From contig NZ_FUXZ01000011.1 in NCBI RefSeq assembly GCF_900167115.1, forward strand, positions 53,985 through 117,984: 64,000 nt of DNA, in the 5' to 3' direction. How positions within the stretch are numbered: position 1 is the stretch's first letter; every line of letters starts with the position of its first letter. Both the position numbers and the translations under genes were made by a program. This DNA comes from Eubacterium uniforme (GTDB lineage: Bacteria; Bacillota; Clostridia; Lachnospirales; Lachnospiraceae). Shown piece by piece: positions 37,277 through 46,809 of the stretch. The notes under the pieces are model-generated. The model was not told the DNA's origin, ran no database searches, and saw nothing but the letters and a program-made list of their open reading frames with translations.

Positions 37277-39094
37277 TTACTTAATAAATATCTGTATAAT
37301 TGTACCTTCATCCTCTTCACTTTCAATGAAAAATCTAATCCTATCTGGATTTCTCATTTTAAGTCTTAAACTAGCATTAATTATACCAACTCTCTCCCCC
37401 GATTTGAGTCTATCTATGTCAGCATTTTCCATCTTATCAAGAATATCCTTAATAGCTTGTTCATCCATGCCACAACCTGTATCCTCGATTTCGATAACCT
37501 TCTCATCGCCTTCCATATAAATTCTAACAAATATCCAGCTTGTTCCCTTTTTGTTTTCAACACCATGTACACAAGCATTTTCTACAAAAGTTACAATTGT
37601 AAGTCTAGGGATAAGCATATCCTTAAGCTCATCTTCAACCTCAATTTCGTAATTTAGTCTGTCGCCAAACCTATATTTTTGAAGGCCTAAATACGCTTCT
37701 ACAAATGCAATCTCATTCTCAACAGAAACTTCATCACTATTCCAATCCACATTATTACGTTCCATTATTGCTAGTCGTTCAACCATCTGTGCTGTTTCTT
37801 CTTCACCCTTTAAAATACTATGCATTCTAATACTTTCAAGTGCGTTAAAAAGGAAATGTGGATTAATCTGACTATGAAGAGCAAGAAGTTCAGCATTTTG
37901 TCTAGCAATATCCATCTCCTGCTCTTTTAGCCTATCCTTATATACCGTCTGAATAAGTTCATTAATACGACGTGCCATATGATTATAGTTAATTGAAAGG
38001 TTTGCAATTTCATCCTCACCTTCAATTCTATCAAGCATTTTAAGCTTTTCTTCATTTACACTAGCAAATGCTTTCTCCAGTTTCTTAACTCTACTTGTAA
38101 TACTACTTTCTATCTGCTGCATCATGAAAAGAGGCAATACAATATTAAGAAGTAAGAGAGCAATTATAAGTGGAATACTTCTAACCATCTGTTTCCATGG
38201 AGTATAATCCGAACTAACAACATTAATTGTTAACGCCTCTCCATGAAGAACCAAAGGCTTACTATAATTTACTTTCTTTTTTAGTTTAAAACTACCATAA
38301 TCATCAATTACGTTATTACCACCTGTATTAGAAATAAGTAATTTATTTCCTTTACAAAGATAAATATCACAGTCAAGCCCAAGTTTATTAATACCTTCAA
38401 CAAAAGAATTATATTCCATTTCAATCTTTAATACTTTATCGCACCCGCTCCAACTGTACATATTAAGGCTTGATAAGAATAAAACCTTTCGCTTACTAAT
38501 CTTTCTCTTAGTCTCATCACGATCGTAGTAAAACAATAGTCTGGTTGAATAATTATATTTGTTTGCATCGTCAACTCCAGCCTCTTTGTCAGTATTATAG
38601 TATTCGTTTGATGTTCCATTTTTACTGCCAATATACTTATACCATTCTTCGTTTTTAACTGAAGATAATTTTGAGAATTCACCACCATTGATAATAGTAT
38701 CATTATCAGCATAAATAGTAAGTGTAGCTTTATCAATTCCCATATTTGAACCAAAAATAGTATTCTTTTTAAATTCCTGAATACTATTATAATAATCTGT
38801 TGTTGAATCATACTTGGTATTTAACAAATTATTAATTACATCATTATGAGATAAAACTCTTGCTGCTGAAATAGGATATTCAAGCCTGTTTTTTATATAA
38901 TATTCAACAGCTTCTGCATATTCACTTAATTCGTGCTTCTGCTTTGTGGTATTAATTGTACTAAAGTTATAAATAATAAATCCATCGGTTACTATCAAAG
39001 GTAAGAGCACGCATAATAGGAATAAATATAATAATTTATCCCTAAGCATTAACATATTCATCCATCTTCTAAAACGTCTCTTAAATTTTTTCAT
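37277..39094 (-). CDS. YesM-type sensor histidine kinase
   Basis: A 605-residue kinase: membrane helix at about 22-45, a large extracellular sensor domain (about 46-300), second helix (about 305-325), HAMP (about 328-382), and a His_kinase domain with phosphoacceptor His413 in NPHFLFNALE, N-box ENACVHG and G-box DTGCGMDE near 545. It probably senses extracellular saccharides, perhaps through the LplA-type binding protein, and phosphorylates the YesN regulator encoded next. Confidence 0.94.
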   Translation of the reverse strand: MKKFKRRFRRWMNMLMLRDKLLYLFLLCVLLPLIVTDGFIIYNFSTINTTKQKHELSEYAEAVEYYIKNRLEYPISAARVLSHNDVINNLLNTKYDSTTDYYNSIQEFKKNTIFGSNMGIDKATLTIYADNDTIINGGEFSKLSSVKNEEWYKYIGSKNGTSNEYYNTDKEAGVDDANKYNYSTRLLFYYDRDETKRKISKRKVLFLSSLNMYSWSGCDKVLKIEMEYNSFVEGINKLGLDCDIYLCKGNKLLISNTGGNNVIDDYGSFKLKKKVNYSKPLVLHGEALTINVVSSDYTPWKQMVRSIPLIIALLLLNIVLPLFMMQQIESSITSRVKKLEKAFASVNEEKLKMLDRIEGEDEIANLSINYNHMARRINELIQTVYKDRLKEQEMDIARQNAELLALHSQINPHFLFNALESIRMHSILKGEEETAQMVERLAIMERNNVDWNSDEVSVENEIAFVEAYLGLQKYRFGDRLNYEIEVEDELKDMLIPRLTIVTFVENACVHGVENKKGTSWIFVRIYMEGDEKVIEIEDTGCGMDEQAIKDILDKMENADIDRLKSGERVGIINASLRLKMRNPDRIRFFIESEEDEGTIIQIFIK

Positions 39095-39138
39095 ATGCTA
39101 ACTCTATACTCCTTACAACTAGTAGCAAAAAATATCAT

Positions 39139-41145
39139 TTACTTTATCTTTTTCTTAAATGGCACTGCCGGCATAATACCTTCATATAAATTAACTTCCA
39201 TAGGAGCGTTAATAAACATATATGAAATTTCATCGATATTATCCTTATTAATATCAGCAAATGCACTAGTGTTTATTGTAACACAATTATCCGAAGTTAT
39301 CACTCCATTTATTCTAAAAATCTTACCATCAACTAACTTAATAGCAAATCCATGAACATCACTATCTCCGCTTTCAAAGTGATCAACCTCTGGATTATAA
39401 TTTAAATTTTTCTTATATTCTAACTTACTTTCACATTTAAAATATACATTAATTTTATCATTAGAAATATCAATTTTATCAAGTGTTGGACCATAAATAT
39501 AATTTATTTCCCCATAAACTAAATCTTTTATAGCCACATACATTCTATCAGCAAGTTCCTTCTTTTTATATGGATGTAAATCATAATATTCACCTAAATC
39601 ATAACTCTGAACCAATGCTGAATTATCAACACAAAGAGCATCTTTCTGAATCTCTCTAAAGATAGCCCAATCAGTATTAAAATCCACATATCCATCAGAA
39701 AAAGCTGAAAGCTGTGTCTGAATAATAGGAAGTTTATCATTAGCAAATAACTTCCTTACATCCTCACACATTCTTACATATTGACGTTTATAATCATTTG
39801 AACGCTCAACATTACTTTCGCCCTGATAGAATAAATATGCTAACGGATTCACATCACGAAGTGGTGCTAAATGAGCATTAAAAAGTGCTGTTGGATAATA
39901 TTCAAAGAAAGTCATATCAGGTAAAATGTTAGGATTACCTTCTTCATCAAGCATTTCTTTTGCTTTATAAATATTCCAAGCACCAGTTAAATCAATCTTC
40001 TTTCCATTTGCTAAAAGAAGATAATAACGCATGCCACCTACAAATTTACCATTTTTTCTAAATACAAGCATATTAATTCTAACTGTATTTTCTCCAACAT
40101 TTAAGATTCCATCTTCAACTCTGTAAATTCTAGGTGGATATCTATACTCTGTATTTCCAACGAAATGATCATTAATAAATGTATCATCAGCATCTACGAT
40201 AGCACCAAGATAAAGTTTTGCATCCTTAAGGTAATCCTTATCTTCTTCATCAATTACAAACTTCTTTTCAAGCATGAGACTACCAACAAAATCTTTGTAC
40301 TCTTCCATATCTCCAGGAACTTCCACGATTCCCTTAGAACCATTATTTCTTATAGCCTCTAAATCCTTAAAAACTTCCTTAGCTGTTAATATCCATTCAG
40401 TATCTCTTTTTACTTCTGCTTCATTAATTTCTCTTATATAACCAGGAACCTTTGCTTTTTCAAGCAAATCAACATTAATATTAAGTTCTCTAATTGACTC
40501 TTCACTTAAATAAGTTTCAATTGGAACGCCACCAACAGCTGTATGATAAAGTCCAACGTAAACATCCTTTTCTTTAGCTAGCTTATCGGCGACGAAAAAT
40601 GCCAATATACTTACAGAATCTAAACTATATTCATCACATACAATCCAGTTACCATAATCTATAATATCATTAGGTTTATTAAACTCAGTATTTCTACCAA
40701 GTATAAAGCTTCTAATCATAGGATTAGCAATCTTTTTATACTCAGATTTAAACATATCAGGAAGAAGTGCAAACATAAGCTCCATGTTTGACTGACCAGC
40801 AAGCATAAAAACATCGCCAAAATAAACATCTATAATCTTTACATCTTCTATTTTTACATTTTCATCATTAGCTATTACACTGACTGTCACCTCAAAAGGT
40901 CCTCCCTTACTCATTGAAGGAATAGAAACTCTAAATTCATTATCATTAATAACTTCTCTTACAGCAAATGCTTCATTTCCATTCTCATCAGTTGCAACAA
41001 CCTTAATCTCTATATTATTACAATTAATACTTGCATTATTATCATTATTTAATTCTTCTTCAGTATATAAAATACCCTTAATTACATTTTTATCACAATC
41101 TCTTTGGAAAACCATACCATTTCCATATACATTTGATAATCTCAT
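39139..41145 (-). CDS. Carbohydrate acetylesterase, sialate O-acetylesterase (SASA/SGNH) type
   Basis: A 668-residue cytoplasmic protein (no signal peptide). The SASA-type SGNH hydrolase core has the nucleophile in GQSNME (Ser119), the FYQGESN block (about 440) and the late DLHP with catalytic Asp and His (about 550). A beta-rich insert lies between. In a locus with arabinoxylan-degrading enzymes it most likely removes acetyl groups from imported xylo- or arabino-oligosaccharides rather than from sialic acid; this is inferred from context. Confidence 0.82.
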   Translation of the reverse strand: MRLSNVYGNGMVFQRDCDKNVIKGILYTEEELNNDNNASINCNNIEIKVVATDENGNEAFAVREVINDNEFRVSIPSMSKGGPFEVTVSVIANDENVKIEDVKIIDVYFGDVFMLAGQSNMELMFALLPDMFKSEYKKIANPMIRSFILGRNTEFNKPNDIIDYGNWIVCDEYSLDSVSILAFFVADKLAKEKDVYVGLYHTAVGGVPIETYLSEESIRELNINVDLLEKAKVPGYIREINEAEVKRDTEWILTAKEVFKDLEAIRNNGSKGIVEVPGDMEEYKDFVGSLMLEKKFVIDEEDKDYLKDAKLYLGAIVDADDTFINDHFVGNTEYRYPPRIYRVEDGILNVGENTVRINMLVFRKNGKFVGGMRYYLLLANGKKIDLTGAWNIYKAKEMLDEEGNPNILPDMTFFEYYPTALFNAHLAPLRDVNPLAYLFYQGESNVERSNDYKRQYVRMCEDVRKLFANDKLPIIQTQLSAFSDGYVDFNTDWAIFREIQKDALCVDNSALVQSYDLGEYYDLHPYKKKELADRMYVAIKDLVYGEINYIYGPTLDKIDISNDKINVYFKCESKLEYKKNLNYNPEVDHFESGDSDVHGFAIKLVDGKIFRINGVITSDNCVTINTSAFADINKDNIDEISYMFINAPMEVNLYEGIMPAVPFKKKIK

Positions 41146-41192
41146 ATTTCTTCTCCAAAAACTATAATTATACTACAATATTTTTCCATTTA

Positions 41193-41221
41193 TTATGGGA
41201 CTGCAAAAAGCAGCCCCATAA
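41193..41221 (-). other. Hairpin after xylB
   Basis: TTATGGGACTGC (41193-41204) pairs with GCAGCCCCATAA (41210-41221) with one G-U pair. No T run follows, so it may rather stabilise the 3' end or mark processing. Confidence 0.55.
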
Positions 41222-41255
41222 CTAATCTAATTTATAAATAAAATCATATTTAATT

Positions 41256-42713
41256 TTACTGGAATAAATCCTTTGTATGTGGATATAACTTCTTATAGAA
41301 GTCATAAGCCTTATCATACTTAGCAGCAATTTCTGCATCTGGTTCGATAGAACTATCATATTCTACAATCTTCTTAGCAGCTTCAATAACATCTGGATAT
41401 ACGCCATCACCAACAGCTGCAAGAATAGCACCACCTAAAGCTGGACCTTCATCATTCTTTAATGTATTAACCTTGATATTAAGTACATTAGCCATGATTT
41501 TTCTCCAAAGTGGACTCTTTGCGCCACCACCACAGATACATGTTTCTGTAATGTTAATGCCCATTTCCTTAGCAACTTCTAAACAATCTCTCATACCGAA
41601 AGCCACACCTTCAAGTACAGCCTGAGACATCTGAGCTCTTGTTGTATCCATACTCATACCAATGAACATTGAACGAGCCTTTGGATTATTATGAGGAGAT
41701 CTCTCACCCATTAAGTATGGTAAGAAGAATACATTATTCTCACCTAAGTTGCCCATTTCTTCCTGTGCTTTAGCATAATCCTTATCTCTAAGAATTTCAT
41801 CCATCCACCACTTATTACATGAAGCAGCTGAAAGCATACAACCCATAATGTGGAATCCCTTATCTGAATGAGCAAATGAATGAAGTGCATTATTATCAAG
41901 ATCAACGAATTTGCTATCTGTAATAAAGATTGTACCAGATGTACCAAGTGAGATATTACATCTACCAGCACCAACTGTACCTGTACCAATTGCAGCTGCT
42001 GCATTATCGCCAGCACCAGCAACCACCTTAACTTCACCATTAATTCCAAGGTCGGCTAAAACATCACTCTTAACTGTTCCTACAACATCGCTACTTTCGT
42101 AAAGCTTTGGAAGCATGTCTTCAGAAACATGACAAATATCAAGCATTTCCTTTGACCAGCACTTATTCTTTACATCTAAAAGTAACATACCTGATGCATC
42201 TGAATAATCACAGCTAAATGCACCAGTAAGTCTATATACAAGATAATCCTTAGGAAGCATTATCTTTTTAATCTTCTTAAAGTTATCAGGTTCATTATTA
42301 TAAACCCAAAGAATCTTTGGAGCTGTAAAACCAGCAAATGCAATATTACCAGTATACTTAGCAAGCTTATCTGTACCGATTTCATTATTAAGATAATCAG
42401 TTTCAGCTGTTGTTCTACCATCGTTCCAAAGAATTGCAGGTCTAATAACTTCATCATTTTCATCTAAAATAACAAGACCGTGCATCTGTCCACCAACACC
42501 AAATCCCTTAACGTCTGATGGGTTGATTTCACTAATTAATTCCTTAATACCTAAAATAGTATAATCATACCAGTCATATGGATTCTGTTCTGACCATCCT
42601 GGCTGTGGAAAACTTAAGCCATACTCTTTTGTAACTTTCTTTAAGATTTTACCATCTTTGTCCATTAAGAGTAACTTAACACCACTAGTACCTAAATCTA
42701 CACCAATATACAT
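41256..42713 (-). CDS. xylB: Xylulokinase-type FGGY sugar kinase
   Basis: A 485-residue FGGY kinase with YIGVDLGTSGVKLLLMD at the start (ATP/Mg site), GGQMHGLVIL (about 73-82; xylulokinase-type substrate loop) and the second FGGY half with ISLGTSGTIF and CGGGAKSPLWR. Closest type is XylB, phosphorylating D-xylulose; some relatives take L-ribulose. GAGGAA precedes the ATG. The gene follows the isomerase and feeds pentose into the pentose phosphate pathway. Confidence 0.88.
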   Translation of the reverse strand: MYIGVDLGTSGVKLLLMDKDGKILKKVTKEYGLSFPQPGWSEQNPYDWYDYTILGIKELISEINPSDVKGFGVGGQMHGLVILDENDEVIRPAILWNDGRTTAETDYLNNEIGTDKLAKYTGNIAFAGFTAPKILWVYNNEPDNFKKIKKIMLPKDYLVYRLTGAFSCDYSDASGMLLLDVKNKCWSKEMLDICHVSEDMLPKLYESSDVVGTVKSDVLADLGINGEVKVVAGAGDNAAAAIGTGTVGAGRCNISLGTSGTIFITDSKFVDLDNNALHSFAHSDKGFHIMGCMLSAASCNKWWMDEILRDKDYAKAQEEMGNLGENNVFFLPYLMGERSPHNNPKARSMFIGMSMDTTRAQMSQAVLEGVAFGMRDCLEVAKEMGINITETCICGGGAKSPLWRKIMANVLNIKVNTLKNDEGPALGGAILAAVGDGVYPDVIEAAKKIVEYDSSIEPDAEIAAKYDKAYDFYKKLYPHTKDLFQ

Positions 42714-42860
42714 ATTCGTTCCTCTTTTCTTTAATTACTTATAAAACATCTTCAAATATATTTTCAAGCATAAACATATCTATCTTCTGTTGATTTACTT
42801 AACCATATATCATAATAAACTATAATGCTATGCTTAAAACTAAACATAGCATTATAAATA

Positions 42861-42947
42861 TCTCTAATTTATATCAGAGAAGCCTCCGAAGCTTTGAGCG
42901 GAGTCAAAGATTCTCTATTAAGAGAATCTTCAACTTCTATCTCTGAT
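42861..42947. repeat. Structured dispersed element family 1, copy 2
   Basis: Directly after the stop codon of the isomerase gene. P1 ATCAGAGA (42873-42880) with TCTCTGAT (42940-42947); P3 CTCCG (42884-42888) with CGGAG (42899-42903); P2 AGATTCTCT (42908-42916) with AGAGAATCT (42921-42929). P1 and P3 differ in sequence from copy 1 but keep pairing. An alternative hairpin, TCTCT (42861-42865) with AGAGA (42876-42880), again competes for the P1 strand. Confidence 0.6.
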
Positions 42948-42951
42948 TTAA

Positions 42952-44454
42952 TTAAGCAAATGGGTTCTCTGTCTTATAAAGAACACCCTTTGGCTGATTG
43001 TAATCAATTTCATCTACATCTACGCCGAGCATTTTGAATACTTCATAGATGCACTTTCCATGATGACCAAATGCGATAGCTGCATGATGTGGATAATTCT
43101 TTTCTACTAATACATGTCTGTAGAATCTACCCATTTCTGGAATAGCGAAGATACCGATAGCACCGAATGATCTTGTTCTAACTGGTAAAACTTCACCCTG
43201 AGCAATGTAAGCACGAAGCTTAGCATCTGATGTAGACTGAAGTCTGTAAACTGTAGCCTGACCTGGAGCAATATCACCTTCAAGAGTACCATTTGTAACT
43301 TCTTCTGGAAGTGATCTAGCCATAATCTTCTGGTTCTTCATTTCACAGAATGCAAGCTTTGTTGAAGCTGTATTACCACAATGGAATCCCATGAATGTAT
43401 CTGTAAGTTTATAATCATAATCAAATTTACCTTTGATTTCTTCGTTGTACATATCCTTAGGTACTGAGTTGTTGATATCAAGAAGTGTAACAACATCGTT
43501 ACTTACTACGCTACCAATGTACTCACTAAGTGCACCATAAATATCAACTTCACATGATACAGGAATGCCTCTCTTTGTAAGACGGCTGTTTACGTAACAA
43601 GGTACGAATCCAAACTGAGTCTGGAATGCAGGCCAGCACTTACCAGCGATTGCAACATACTTTCTGCTGCCCTTATGAGCTTCAATCCAGTCAAGAAGTG
43701 TAAGTTCATACTGAGCAAGTTTTGAAAGAATTTCAGGTTTCTTATTACCATTTCCAAGTTCAGCTGCCATATCATCAACAACTGCAGGAATTCTTGAATC
43801 ACCTTCATGCTTCTTGAAAGCTTCGAAAAGGTCAAGTTCTGAGTTTTCTTCAATTTCAACACCTACATTGTAAAGCTGCTTAATTGGAGCGTTACAAGCA
43901 AGGAAGTCCTGAGGTCTTGGACCGAAACCAATAATCTTAAGATTCTTAACAGCGTTAACTGTCTTTGAGATTGTCTGGAATTCAGCAATCATATCTGCAC
44001 ATTCATCAGCATCACCAACTGGATACTCTGGAATGTAAGCCTTAAGGTTTCTAAGCTTTAAGTTGTAGCTTGCATTAAGCATACCACAGTAAGCATCTCC
44101 TCTGTCATCAAGAAGTTTATCACCAGCTTCTTCAGCTGCAGCGATAACCATTGATGGACCATCAAAATATTTAACTAATAAAGTCTCAGGTGTTTCTGGA
44201 CCGAAGTTACCAAGATAAACAACTAATGCTTCAACACCAGCAGCCTTAACATCTTCTAATGCCTTCATCATATCTACTTCGTTTTCAACTGTAACTTTAC
44301 TTTCATAAATTTCACCATATTTAGCCTGATAGCTAGCTACCACAGCAGCTCTTCTGCTTTCTGATAAGCTCATTGGGAAACAGTCTCTACTAACTGCGAT
44401 AATACCCAATTTAATCTCAGGCATGTTGTCTGAAAATACTTTTGCAATACTCAT
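42952..44454 (-). CDS. L-fucose/L-arabinose isomerase-family pentose isomerase
   Basis: A 500-residue sugar isomerase of the FucI/AraA superfamily (the group of L-fucose isomerase-related proteins). Candidate metal ligands are the Glu in SCEVDIYG, the Asp in TLLDINNS and the His in FGHHGK, as in FucI. Since no xylA or classical araA is near and the gene directly precedes xylB behind GH3 and GH51 glycosidases, it probably converts L-arabinose or D-xylose to the ketose that the kinase uses. The exact substrate is open. AGGAGGAA precedes the ATG. Confidence 0.8.
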   Translation of the reverse strand: MSIAKVFSDNMPEIKLGIIAVSRDCFPMSLSESRRAAVVASYQAKYGEIYESKVTVENEVDMMKALEDVKAAGVEALVVYLGNFGPETPETLLVKYFDGPSMVIAAAEEAGDKLLDDRGDAYCGMLNASYNLKLRNLKAYIPEYPVGDADECADMIAEFQTISKTVNAVKNLKIIGFGPRPQDFLACNAPIKQLYNVGVEIEENSELDLFEAFKKHEGDSRIPAVVDDMAAELGNGNKKPEILSKLAQYELTLLDWIEAHKGSRKYVAIAGKCWPAFQTQFGFVPCYVNSRLTKRGIPVSCEVDIYGALSEYIGSVVSNDVVTLLDINNSVPKDMYNEEIKGKFDYDYKLTDTFMGFHCGNTASTKLAFCEMKNQKIMARSLPEEVTNGTLEGDIAPGQATVYRLQSTSDAKLRAYIAQGEVLPVRTRSFGAIGIFAIPEMGRFYRHVLVEKNYPHHAAIAFGHHGKCIYEVFKMLGVDVDEIDYNQPKGVLYKTENPFA

Positions 44455-44574
44455 TTTAAATTCCTCCTATAAATAGCGTATTATATTTTAGATTGTGCGA
44501 ACAATCAATTTTCATATTATAAATAACCAAATAAATTTAGTTATATTAATATCTTTCTTTTAATTCTTTTTTCT

Positions 44575-46785
44575 TTAACTAATTTCTACTTCAACTTCAA
44601 GTGGCTTCTTACCAGTAAGTTTAACACTTCTTTCATCTGGCTGTGATGTACCAACGTATAACTTATACTTACCTTTAAGTAAGACTCTTTCACCATTTTC
44701 AAGAACTGTAGTAAATGCCTTCTTACTAAGCTTAAGTTCTACATTTTTACTTTCACCAGCATCAATACTTACTCTCTTAAATCCACAAAGTGAATACTTA
44801 GGCTGATTATCAACATCTATGTTAGAAGTATAATCATCATTCTTACCGTTATATACCTTTTCATCAATGTTATTATTAATGTAAACCTCAACTATTTCAT
44901 CAGCATCATAGTCTCCATCATTAGCGACATTAACACTAACGGATATATCCACAGATAAATCGTCCCTCTCAATAACATCACTAACCTTAAGATTATCATA
45001 CTTAAAATCAGCATATGAAAGACCATATCCAAATGGATAAAGAGCTTCGCCTTTTAAGTAACGATATGTTCTACCCTTCATTGAATAATTAGTAAATTCA
45101 GGAAGTGTACCATCGTAACTAACTGTAACCGGTAATTTACCCGAAGGTGAAACATTACCAAATATAACATCAGCAAGTGCAAGCCCACCAAACGCACCAC
45201 TATACCAACTTTGAATTATGGCATTAGCACTCTTAGCTTCATTTGAAACATCCATTGCAGAACCTGTATTGATAACAAGAACAATAGGCTTTCCAACCTC
45301 TGCAACTTTCTCATAAAGTTCTCTTTGACATTCAGGTAAGTAAAGATTTAACTTATCACCTGCAGCAAATGCATTACCAGTATCTCCTTCTTCACCTTCA
45401 ATACTAGCATCAAGTCCTAAGCACATGATAACAACATCACTTTTCTTAGCAACTGCAACTGCTTCGCTTAGTCTGTCCCCAGGCTGACCTAAGAACTGAA
45501 CTCTGTCTCTATATAGATGTGAGCCTTCAGAATAAAGTATTCTGGCTTCACCATCAACCACTCTTCTAATACCTTCAATATTAGTAACAGTTTCCGATGC
45601 CGTTCCATTGTAATTTCCATATAAAACATCCACTGAAGAAGCAGTTGGACCTATCACTCCTATTGTATCATATTTTTCTAAATTAAGTGGTAAAATTCCA
45701 TCATTTTTTAATAAAACTTGACTATTAACTGAAGCAAGATATGAAAGGTCCTTACTGTCCTCTGTTTCCACATCAAATAAGCCTAATTCATCATACTCAG
45801 TTTTCTTATCAAACATACCTAACTTAGCTCTTGTTGTGAATAACCTAATCGCAGATTCTCTTAACTGTTCTTCTGTTATTAATCCTTCTTCTAAAGCATT
45901 TAACAACTGTAAATATACACAACCACAGTTAAGATCACATCCATTGTTAAGTGCAAGTGCAGCTGACTCAGTAGCTGTCTTTGTAACCATGTGATTTTCA
46001 TGGAAATCCCTTATTGCCCAGCAATCAGAAACAACATGTCCATCAAAGCCCCACTTACCTCTTAATGTCTTAGCTAGTAAATATTCACTACCACAGCACG
46101 GTTCGCCATTCATACGGTTATAGGCTCCCATAACTGTTTCAACATTACCTTCTTTAACTGCCACTTCAAATGCAGGAAGATAAGTTTCTTCTAAATCCTT
46201 AGGTGTAGCGATAGCATCGAATTCATGTCTACCTTGTTCAGGTCCTGAATGTACAGCAAAATGCTTTGCACAAGCTGCAACCTTCATATGCTCTCCATCG
46301 CCCTGTAAACCATTAATAAAAGCAAGTCCAAGTTCACTGGTAAGATAAGGATCTTCACCATATGTTTCCTGTCCTCTTCCCCATCTTGGATCTCTAAATA
46401 TATTAATGTTAGGGCTCCAAAGGGTTATACCTTTATATATGTCATGGTCACCTAAACGTGTGCTTTCATTATATTTCGCTCTTGCCTCAGTTGAAATAAC
46501 TTCAGCAATATCAAAAAGCATCTTTTCATCAAACATTGAAGCAAGACCTATAGCCTGAGGGAATACCGTTGCAGTACCACCTCTTGCAAGTCCATGAAGT
46601 CCTTCATTCCACCAGTTATAATAATCAACACCTAGTCTTTCAATTGAAGGAGCATCATATTTTAACTGACTAGCAACTTCTTCTATAGTCATCTTACTAA
46701 CTAATTCTTCAGCTTGCTTCCTATATTTATCTTTTAATTCTATAAACTTTGTCATATCTTTCTCTTTTTCTAATCCTTTCAGCAA
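44575..46785 (-). CDS. Glycoside hydrolase family 3 beta-xylosidase/alpha-arabinosidase type
   Basis: A 736-residue cytoplasmic GH3 enzyme: (beta/alpha)8 domain with KHFAVHSGPE (about 174) and nucleophile Asp254 in VVSDCWAI, an alpha/beta sandwich (about 380-600) and a C-terminal fibronectin-III-like domain (about 640-735). The short form without insert is typical of beta-xylosidases that may also cleave arabinosides. The start is TTG at 46785, with AAGGA seven bases upstream; the ATG ten codons later has a poor ribosome site. It lies between the GH51 gene and the isomerase. Confidence 0.9.
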   Translation of the reverse strand: MLKGLEKEKDMTKFIELKDKYRKQAEELVSKMTIEEVASQLKYDAPSIERLGVDYYNWWNEGLHGLARGGTATVFPQAIGLASMFDEKMLFDIAEVISTEARAKYNESTRLGDHDIYKGITLWSPNINIFRDPRWGRGQETYGEDPYLTSELGLAFINGLQGDGEHMKVAACAKHFAVHSGPEQGRHEFDAIATPKDLEETYLPAFEVAVKEGNVETVMGAYNRMNGEPCCGSEYLLAKTLRGKWGFDGHVVSDCWAIRDFHENHMVTKTATESAALALNNGCDLNCGCVYLQLLNALEEGLITEEQLRESAIRLFTTRAKLGMFDKKTEYDELGLFDVETEDSKDLSYLASVNSQVLLKNDGILPLNLEKYDTIGVIGPTASSVDVLYGNYNGTASETVTNIEGIRRVVDGEARILYSEGSHLYRDRVQFLGQPGDRLSEAVAVAKKSDVVIMCLGLDASIEGEEGDTGNAFAAGDKLNLYLPECQRELYEKVAEVGKPIVLVINTGSAMDVSNEAKSANAIIQSWYSGAFGGLALADVIFGNVSPSGKLPVTVSYDGTLPEFTNYSMKGRTYRYLKGEALYPFGYGLSYADFKYDNLKVSDVIERDDLSVDISVSVNVANDGDYDADEIVEVYINNNIDEKVYNGKNDDYTSNIDVDNQPKYSLCGFKRVSIDAGESKNVELKLSKKAFTTVLENGERVLLKGKYKLYVGTSQPDERSVKLTGKKPLEVEVEIS

Positions 46786-46809
46786 ATATTATTCCTTCAT
46801 CAAAATAAA

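Noticed and set aside
39139..41145. True sialic acid esterase with sialic acid locus
   Set aside because: No nanA, nanE or sialidase genes nearby; neighbours point to arabinoxylan.
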